A stretch of 64,000 nt of DNA from Dasypus novemcinctus (taxonomy: Eukaryota > Chordata > Mammalia > Cingulata > Dasypodidae): assembly GCF_030445035.2 (NCBI RefSeq), contig NC_080701.1, positions 11,188,739-11,252,738 of the forward strand, given 5' to 3'. The number at the start of each line of letters is the position of its first letter. The stretch's first letter is position 1. The notes beneath the pieces were generated by a model, which had not been told where the DNA came from, ran no database searches, and saw only the letters and a program-made list of their open reading frames with translations. Shown here in pieces: positions 57,386 to 64,000 of the stretch. A program made the translations under genes and the position numbers.

Positions 57386-58599
57386 CAGCGCAAACACTGG
57401 TACTCATTATCCACAAAGTGTTTACTCACTTAATCAATCCTAGAATACACACAAGTTAGTTTAATGTTTTATCTTTTTATCTGCTGCGCTTGGCTTTAAT
57501 TACAAGGGCCTCTATGAGAAATTATATATGAACTTTAAAATATCATTTGAAAAATCCTTACATATTCTTATGATATTATCAGCCTCAATAACTCTCTCTA
57601 GTAATGCAAATTTTTACCCATTTGTTCTTATGAAGCCAATCCAAGCCTGTCTTATTTCTTTTCCAGTATTCTGCATTTATTAGAGGCTCTTTTCAAATTA
57701 CTTTTTGAGGGGAAGGGGGAGGAATGGGATCAAAATATATTATTTCTTTCTTGTCTAGTTTTAGTTTGAATGCCCCAAAAAATCCAAAACCGGGCTGTTA
57801 TCCAATCCATCCATTTTCTTCAATATAATCACCTTTTCATCAATTTTAACTTCTATATTAATAGAAGAATTACACTTTAGAGCTTCTAAAATGTAAGACG
57901 TGGACTGCTGCCCAACTTATGAAGAAATTAGGGCAGTGTAGAAAGGAAGGTTCTCCAAAGACCTGGAAATTTGCTGAGATTATTCTGGGAAAGGATGCTA
58001 TCCTCATATTAAAGAAAAGACAGAGTTGGACAACTGCAACTTTCTTAGTATTTTCCTGTACTCCAAGACCCTAAAACTTTTGGTCTGGGCCCTATAAGAT
58101 AGACTACTGAACAACATTGATGCCATGTCTTTCGTTATCGTAGTGGAACTGCTATACACTAAATATGGTCAATGTAGTTTTTGCTGTGCAAAATATAGCA
58201 CATACACCTTGACTTCATTTAAGCATGGGATGCCAATACTACATCAGAGTCCAGGTTGTTTACAACCCAGCCTGGGTCCTATGTTTATTCATTGTGGAGT
58301 TGAATTTTCTGCAGGACCAGCCCTAGGTAAAATAGAACAATTGAGAAAGTTGTTTATAGAACACATGAGCTCACTACCTTATATGCCCACAATAGTTGTA
58401 CTCTATTTCTCTAACAGTTAGCAAAAGCAATCAATATGAATGGGTTAATATCTCTGCCAAAACAAAAACTCTTATATTGTTTTGAAAAGTAATTCAACTT
58501 CACATCCATGACAAAATTCCATTTTAAAAATAAAAAGTCACAGTAAGGTTTAAAATAAATGGATGGAAAACCAGGAAAGTATAATATAAAATAGAGCAG
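57386..58599. other. AT-rich intergenic; nothing recognised with confidence
   Basis: May include further L1M remnants before the ORF2-like piece at 58600. The 98-codon open frame at 58125-58421 has no recognised motif. Confidence 0.4.
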
Positions 58600-59085
58600 A
58601 GTTGTAAGATTATCAGACAAAATGAAAAACAAAAGGATCTAAATGGGATAAAATGATATTAAAAATAACAAAAGTACAATCACATAGAACCTGTAACAGG
58701 TGTGAAACTTTATACACTGACTAATGTGGAAAAAAGTGTATATAAGGCAACAAAATCATCAGAAAGCTAAAGAGATGTAATAGATTTCAACATCTGGTAG
58801 ACTTTAATGTTATTCTTTCACTGTTCAACAGATTAAATAGATTAAGAATGAATAAGCATAAAAATATAATTGTGTTCTTTACAGAGTTTTTTCTAATTTC
58901 CAATGAATCTTTATAAAAATTAATTATGTTCTAAACCATAAAGAAAATTTCAATAAAAAACAAAAATTACGACTATTATAGGATATGCTATTTAACCGCA
59001 AAATAAAACTGGAAATGAACAATTAGATGATAAAAAGTAGTCCAGCTGCTGGAAAATTACAACAAAACCTGCCTTTTAAAAATAC
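58600..59085 (+). repeat. old LINE-1 fragment (ORF2 region, decayed)
   Basis: AT-rich block with ATTATGTTCTAAACCATAAA, AATTTCAATAAAAAAC, CCGCAAAATAAAACTGGAAA and GGAAAATTACAACAAAACC in the order of an old L1 ORF2 region. No open frame survives. Confidence 0.5.
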
Positions 59086-59129
59086 TTCTTGAATAAATGA
59101 GAAAAACAAATCTAAAATCCAGACTATGT

Positions 59130-59365
59130 AGACACTACGGGAGAGGGCAGAAGAGGCAGCCATGTGCATTGCCATGTGACAGAGGAGCTCAAGACCAAGG
59201 ATCACCAGCAGCCAGCCCCAGAACACCAGTCTTCAGGAAGAAAGCATTGCCTTGATCATGCCTTGACTTGGACTTTCTCTTGGCCTCGAAACTGAGAGCA
59301 AATAAATTCCCGTTGTGTAACCTGACCCATTTCACAGCATTTGCTTGAACAGCCAAAGAAACTAA
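59130..59365 (+). mobile_element. MaLR-like LTR, 3' half
   Basis: GCATTGCCATGTGACAGAGG, CAGCAGCCAGCCCCAGAACA, GCCTTGATCATGCCTTGACT, AGCAAATAAATTCCCGTTG and the end GCCAAAGAAACTAAAGCC match the second half of the LTR at 50503-50978. The 5' half is missing. Confidence 0.75.
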
Positions 59366-59975
59366 AGCCATCTAAATAATCCATAGTCTTTACAGCCTAA
59401 ACACCCTCTAAATGAGGAGTAATGTGTTACTGGGCTCTTTCTCGAGTCTCTCATCATAACTGATACAGCCTCTATAGGGCTGTTCTGCGCTTTTCAAAGC
59501 TATTGCTGATTCACAAAGATGATGCAGCTCAAAGGGCAGACAATTTCTGATTCTTTAGGACAGCCCCTCTTTAGCTTTGGTGCAAATGCTGCTTGCTGAA
59601 CCTTCCTAACTTTCTCTTTGGTGCACATTTTCCAACAAAAGAAAATATGCAAAATAGATGATTCATTTCAGGTGTCAGAAAAGAAGAATTGCTGCCTCAA
59701 CTTCAGTCAGCCAGCTTCCCTTGGGAGATTTGGAATCAGCTTCTTCATCACCTGTGCTGGAACTTCCAGCTTGTGGCTTGCCCTACAGCATTTGGACTTA
59801 CCAGCCTCCACGGTAGCCTGAGCTAATGCCTCAAAATAAATCTCGTGTATATATATATATATATACACACATAGGTATAAAAATATAATATATACGCACA
59901 CATATATACACTAAGTATGCACGTGTGTGTACCCTTTTGGTTCTGTTTCTCTGGAGAACCCTGCCCAATACACAA
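59366..59975 (+). repeat. probable LTR-type repeat with AT microsatellite
   Basis: The 3' part reads CAGCATTTGGACTTACCAGC, TCAAAATAAATCTCGTG, an (AT)9 run at about 59847-59864, further AT/CA-rich sequence, then GGTTCTGTTTCTCTGGAGAA and CCCTGCCCAATACACA. This layout is familiar from MLT/MST-like mammalian LTRs. The 5' limit is unclear. Confidence 0.5.
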
Positions 59976-62279
59976 GGGAATATATTTTATTCATCTTCGA
60001 ATTTTAAAAACTGAGAACACAATCCATACACTATACCTTTTGAATAAGGTCACATAACTTCAAACTTGAAGCAAACTAGAAATTTCTTTGGGAGTATGGA
60101 CAAGGTTTTTCATGTGTGTACTTGACCCAGTTATAATCAAAGGTGAGATCTTTGAGTCAGACACAAAACAAGAGTAGAAAATAAACAGTAGAAGTAACTC
60201 AAGTGGGACGTTTTGGAATCTCTTAAAACAAATAGAAGGAAATGGCTCTTCTGGAGTATTAGTGCTTTCCTCACTGGTCTTTAGGTGAGACACTGGTCAG
60301 TTTGTCTCTGTAGGATCCTTCTGGATTTCTGAGTCTATCCACTTTGGTAGGAACTACTGAGTGAGGCAAGCTGTATCATAAGGGGCCGCTCACCTGGCAG
60401 CACCTCCTTCTCTATCAGCGCATGTGGCCCCCGCTTGTGGGCCTGGCCTGCTGCTGTTCTTCCCAGGCCAGGGGCTTGACCGCAGGTACCAGAGACAGAA
60501 GGTTCTGGTTTTCCTGGTGACCCTGCCCCTGTGTGCCCCCATCTGAAGACTGATCTTTGCCCTGTCCACTCTTTCTCTAAATCATTGTCTTGCAAAACTT
60601 GGGGTTCTACATTCTCTTTAGAAGTAAGACTCTGGGTTGCCCTCATTATCCCATAGGAACCCTGAGCGCCACCCTCTTCCCGACTCCAGGGTTGGGTGGT
60701 TGTGGTGGATTTAATGGTGGCTACCTGCTTAAAACCAGAATATCATTGCCCTCGGACAGCCCACGGCTGGGGAGAAGTAGCCATGCCTTCACTCAGCCAC
60801 CTCCAGCCTGACACTAAACGCACTGTCTGGACTGGACTTTGGTCTGATTTATCATGGTCCCTCTTCCATACCAGGCAGTTTCCCCTCCTCACCCCTGACC
60901 CTGTACTGCAGCTATTTCCCCTCCATCTCCCCAGAGGGTCAGGCCCCCGCTGGCTGTGGTCCCTTCCAAACTGCCCCATGAGGTGTGACCACGGTTTACT
61001 GCATTATGCTTAACCTTGTCCCGAGGTGCAGCTGTGGCCGACAAACTAAAGAAACAAGAAAGTGGCAGACTCAAAGCTGAGGGGATGCACAGTCTAACGT
61101 GAGCAAGAGGGTTTGCCTTTAGCCTCCACACTGAACTCAGATAATTTGCCACAATCTTTATTACCCTTTATGTCTTCTCTATTTCTTGATCAAAATCTAT
61201 TCCTCTTTCATTACAGGTTTCCTAAAGTGCAGCTCAGCAGAATAAAAGGATAAGCAATTCAGAGGGTGTACAAGATGCCACTTTCTTGGCAAGGCAGATC
61301 CCCCAGGCTCCCCTCCAGACCTGAGAAATCTCAAAGTGAGATTTGCCTCTGGAGCTAGACCAACCTGGTTCTCTTTGTCTGCAATTGCTCGTGTCTTCTT
61401 AGTGTTCACAAACAACAGGAAAAGTCTACTTATTATCAGCTGAAAAGGAGCTTCTTGGTAGAACAGGAAGGGTGGCTCATAGAACAGGGAGGACAGAGAC
61501 TCAGAAGAGGCGGGGACTGTGCCTGCCTGAGGAGCCCGAGGCCCCTGGCGCCTCTCAGAGGGCCTGGCGCAGGCACTGAGGGGCATCTGGTGAACCACAA
61601 GGGAAAGAACTGCCTGTCCCTTCCTAGCTGTGTGATCTTGAGGAATGAAGTTTACTCTACAATAGGAGGTAGAAGAAACGCCACACTTATTTCTTTAAAT
61701 CAAATGCTTGCTGCTTCCCGTCCCACTAGGCTGGTGGGAACTTGAGTCCCAGGGGTTAGGGTAGTTCTGATAGCTTCTTTCTGCCCCACCCTCAGGGTGC
61801 TGGACAGACTCGGGGGTACACCGTCCAGAACCTTTGGGGAGGGCTGTTGCTCTTTGACCACACCGAGAACTAAGCCTGTACCAAGCAGGGTTCGTCATTG
61901 AGGCTGGTGCCCTTAAGCCATGCCAAGAACATCTCAGAAGCATGCTCCTGGGGCACTTGCTATCCCTCTGGAGCATAGTACGGCTCAGCTCACTTTCACA
62001 ACTCATGGGATGAGGTGCTTTTCTCCCCCTGCAAAAAACTCTTGTGCCTTTTTCAAGCTTGAGGAACTAAATCTCTGCGCTGTGCTCTGACAGCTTCTTT
62101 CCTTCCACTCTCGCCAAAGCACCCACCTCTCTAGACATTTCTACGAGAGTAGGTTCTCCAAAACACAAACCAGCAAGCTATGCTTTCAACTTGGAATGCA
62201 AACTTTCTATAGTGAGGGCAAGCAATAGGCTTTTCCCAGGTCCTTTCTGGGAGGGACAAAAATGAATATCTCAGTAGAC
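59976..62279. other. intergenic; no gene defended
   Basis: About 2.3 kb with several minus-strand open frames (103, 78, 87, 133 and 103 codons between 60335 and 62006), none continuous with the next and none with a recognised motif. GC content is moderate. No clear repeat ends were found. Confidence 0.4.
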
Positions 62280-62705
62280 TTTGTATTACCATTCCCAGTT
62301 CTGCGCTCAGCTTTCTACAAGAGGATTAGACATGCCCACCCATTGCTATGTGACTTGTGGGGCCCTCTCATGGGGGGATGTATTCCCTTCCCCCTCTGAT
62401 GTCTTGCTTGGCCCAGTGGGATCTGAGCAGACCTAACATGCTGTCCCAGTCTGAATGTTTCCACCACTCCTTTTACTCTTCTCCCTCTGTCATGTGCTCA
62501 TGCCATGTGCCCATGTCCCAAACAGAGCCTGTTCCTTCAGCCGAGATTCCAAACTGAAGAAGACATGTGGAAAAGACACAAGACCACTTGCAGCTTGTGC
62601 AGTGTGGAGCCAAACCCATTACTGAATATAAAGGATGTGAGAAGTAAACCTTTGTTATTGTAAGCTACCGAGATTCAGGGGCTATGGTTGTAATCAGAGC
62701 AGAAT
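62280..62705 (+). repeat. MLT-like LTR fragment
   Basis: The 3' part shows GTGAGAAGTAAACCTTTGTT, ATTGTAAGCTACCGAGATTC and GGGGCTATGGTTGTAATCAG, similar to the ends of old mammalian MaLR LTRs. Boundaries are approximate; it abuts the mariner end. Confidence 0.45.
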
Positions 62706-62890
62706 CTAGTGAAAGTTGGTGCAAAAGGAATTGTGGTTTCAGAGTTGAATTTTAAATCATTATACCTAGGCTCAAACACATCTTTATTAATCAAAATAGG
62801 AACCATTACAATCAACACATTTTTGCCAATAAAAAATATGTTTGTTTATTCTTGTAGTGTAAAAATCCATGGTCGGGATTCATTGAACTC

Positions 62891-63168
62891 TTAGAAAGCA
62901 TTTTCTGCATCCTGTTGGTTGCAGAAGTGTTTTCCCTGCAAAAAGTTGTCAAGATGCTTGAAGAGGTGGTCATGGGTTGGCAAGAGGTCAGGTGAATATG
63001 GTGGATGAAGCAAATCTTTGTAACCCAATTTGTTCAACTTTTGAAGCATTGGTTGTGCAACATGCAGTCTGGCGTTGTCGTGGAGAAGAATCGGGTCCTT
63101 TCTGTTGACCAATGCCAGCTGCAGGCATTGCAGTTTTCAATGCATCTCATCAGTTTTGGTTTTGCTGG
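62891..63168 (-). pseudogene. mariner transposase pseudogene, C-terminal part
   Basis: A 73-codon open segment (62891-63112) encodes the catalytic end of a mariner transposase. It has the second catalytic Asp in LLHDNARLHVAQ and the following HPPYSPDLLPTHDHLFKHLD stretch. At the position 35 residues after that Asp, where the family has its third catalytic Asp (D,D34D triad), this copy has His (PTHDH). Together with the LTR insertion and truncation, this marks a dead copy. It is a host-genome DNA transposon relic, not a cellular gene. Confidence 0.85.
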
Positions 63169-63724
63169 TGTATTAGTCAGCCAAAGGGGTGCTGATGCAA
63201 AAACCAGAAATGGTTTGGTTTCTATAAAGGGTATTTATTTGGAGTAGGAGCTTACAGATACCAGACCATAAAGCATACGTTACTTCCCTCACCAAAGTCT
63301 ATTTTCATGTGTTGGAGCAAGATGGCTGCCAACGTCTGTGAGGGTTCAGGCTTCCTGGGTTCCCTCTTCCAAGGTCTTGCTTCTCTCTGGGTTCAGGGTT
63401 CCTCTCTTCCCAGGGCTTGCTTCTTCCTGGGCTCAGGGATCCTCTTTTCCTGGGGCTTGCTTCTTTTTCCTCTGTGAGCTTACTTCCCAGGGCTCCAGCT
63501 TAAGGTTTCAGCATCAAACACCAACATCAAAAACCCTCAACTCTGTCCTTTGCCATGCCTTTTATCTGTGAGTCCCTACCCACCAAGGGGTGGAGACTGA
63601 ATGCCCTAATAACATGGCCCAATCAAAGCCCTAATCATAACTTAATCATACCCAGGTACAGACCCGATTACAAACATAATCCAATATCTATTTTTGGAAT
63701 TCATAATCATATCAAACTGCTACA
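63169..63724 (-). mobile_element. solo MaLR-like LTR inserted in the mariner element
   Basis: A 556-bp LTR with TG...CA ends, a second copy of the family at 21523-22095. In minus sense it opens TGTAGCAGTTTGATATGATT and ends GGCTGACTAATACA, with CAAATAAATACCC as polyadenylation-type signal near the 3' end. Flanks GCTGG (63164-63168) and GTTGG (63725-63729) match at 4 of 5, and both sides are mariner sequence, so the LTR landed inside the transposase. Confidence 0.85.
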
Positions 63725-64000
63725 GTTGGGATTCAGAAAGCTGTAGTGGATCAGACCTGCAGCAGACCACCAAGCAGTAACCAAGACCTCTTTTTGGGGC
63801 AAGTTTGGCTTTGGGAAGTGCTTTGGAGCTTCTTGGTCCAACCACTGAGCTGGTCATTGCCAGCTGTTATATAAAATCCACTGTTCATCACACATCACAA
63901 TCCAATTGAAAAATGGTTTGTTGTTGTTGCGAAGAATAAGAGAAGACAACAAATCAAAACAATGATTTTTTTTTTTTTTTGATTTTTGGTCAGCTCATGA

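Larger units (their letters stand above)
62711..64000 (-). mobile_element. mariner (HSMAR2-like) element, interrupted and truncated by the window end
   Basis: Terminal sequence GTTGGTGCAAAAGGAATTG at the low-coordinate end matches a mariner inverted repeat, with TA just before. The transposase runs on the minus strand and is split by an LTR at 63169-63724, with mariner sequence resuming at 63725 (minus-strand GGATTTTATATAACAGCTGG, TTTGGTTGGACCAAGAAGCT-like blocks) and running past 64000, where a 17-base T run occurs. About 30 bases of the expected sequence near the insertion point seem to be missing or altered. Confidence 0.85.

Noticed and set aside
12000..62000. A second protein-coding gene downstream of the CpG island
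   Set aside because: No open frame has a recognisable domain or a plausible exon structure. A non-coding transcript cannot be excluded, but nothing in the sequence supports a specific one.
60335..62006. Series of minus-strand open frames that might be a decayed retroviral interior
   Set aside because: The frames are not collinear, no retroviral motif could be recognised in them, and no paired LTRs flank the stretch.
1..64000. CRISPR arrays, operons, prophage or other prokaryotic systems
   Set aside because: The sequence is mammalian: SINEs, LINEs, LTRs, a CpG island and splice signals. No regularly spaced short repeats were seen.

Overview
The window is nuclear DNA of a placental mammal, most likely an armadillo (Dasypus or a close cingulate xenarthran). 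The diagnosis rests on nine tRNA-derived SINEs of the armadillo DAS type, several with intact Pol III boxes, A-tails and 8-17 bp target-site duplications (TSDs). They lie among general mammalian repeats (MIR, L2, L1M, hAT, mariner, MaLR-type LTRs).

Only one protein-coding gene is supported. PPP1R3B, the hepatic glycogen-targeting subunit (GL) of protein phosphatase 1, lies on the minus strand. Its complete 284-codon reading frame (4428-5282) sits in one terminal exon, with a strong splice acceptor just upstream (5311-5312) and a long 3' UTR running toward position 1. A GC-rich, CpG-dense island at about 10.37-11.96 kb, with a CCAAT box and an E-box, is the best candidate for its promoter and non-coding first exon. 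The intron would then be about 5-6 kb and contain a 22-base G homopolymer, an L1M fragment and a hAT fragment.

From about 12 kb to the end I found no convincing exon, RNA gene or conserved operon-like structure. This looks like the sparsely genic flank of PPP1R3B, built of old repeats with younger lineage-specific insertions. The clearest are: DAS SINEs at 18.4, 22.5, 24.8, 25.8, 30.8, 38.8, 40.3, 46.0 and 48.6 kb; MaLR-like LTRs at 21.5, 31.2, 32.9, 36.2, 50.5, 59.1 and 63.2 kb; LINE-1 3' ends at 46.8 and 47.6 kb; ancient L1M stretches at 6.3, 14.6, 37.8, 51.8, 56.1 and 58.6 kb; a hAT element carrying a DAS SINE (45.9-46.7 kb); and a mariner transposase pseudogene split by an LTR (62.7 kb to the window end).

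No previously undescribed biological system could be supported. The most informative observations are the nested insertions with exact or near-exact TSDs, which date the elements relative to each other, the promoter island of PPP1R3B with its candidate exon 1, and a few unexplained local structures: the G22 tract, a perfect hairpin, recent tandem duplications and a second GC-rich patch at 20.3 kb. Repeat family names come from recognising sequence patterns, not from a database search.
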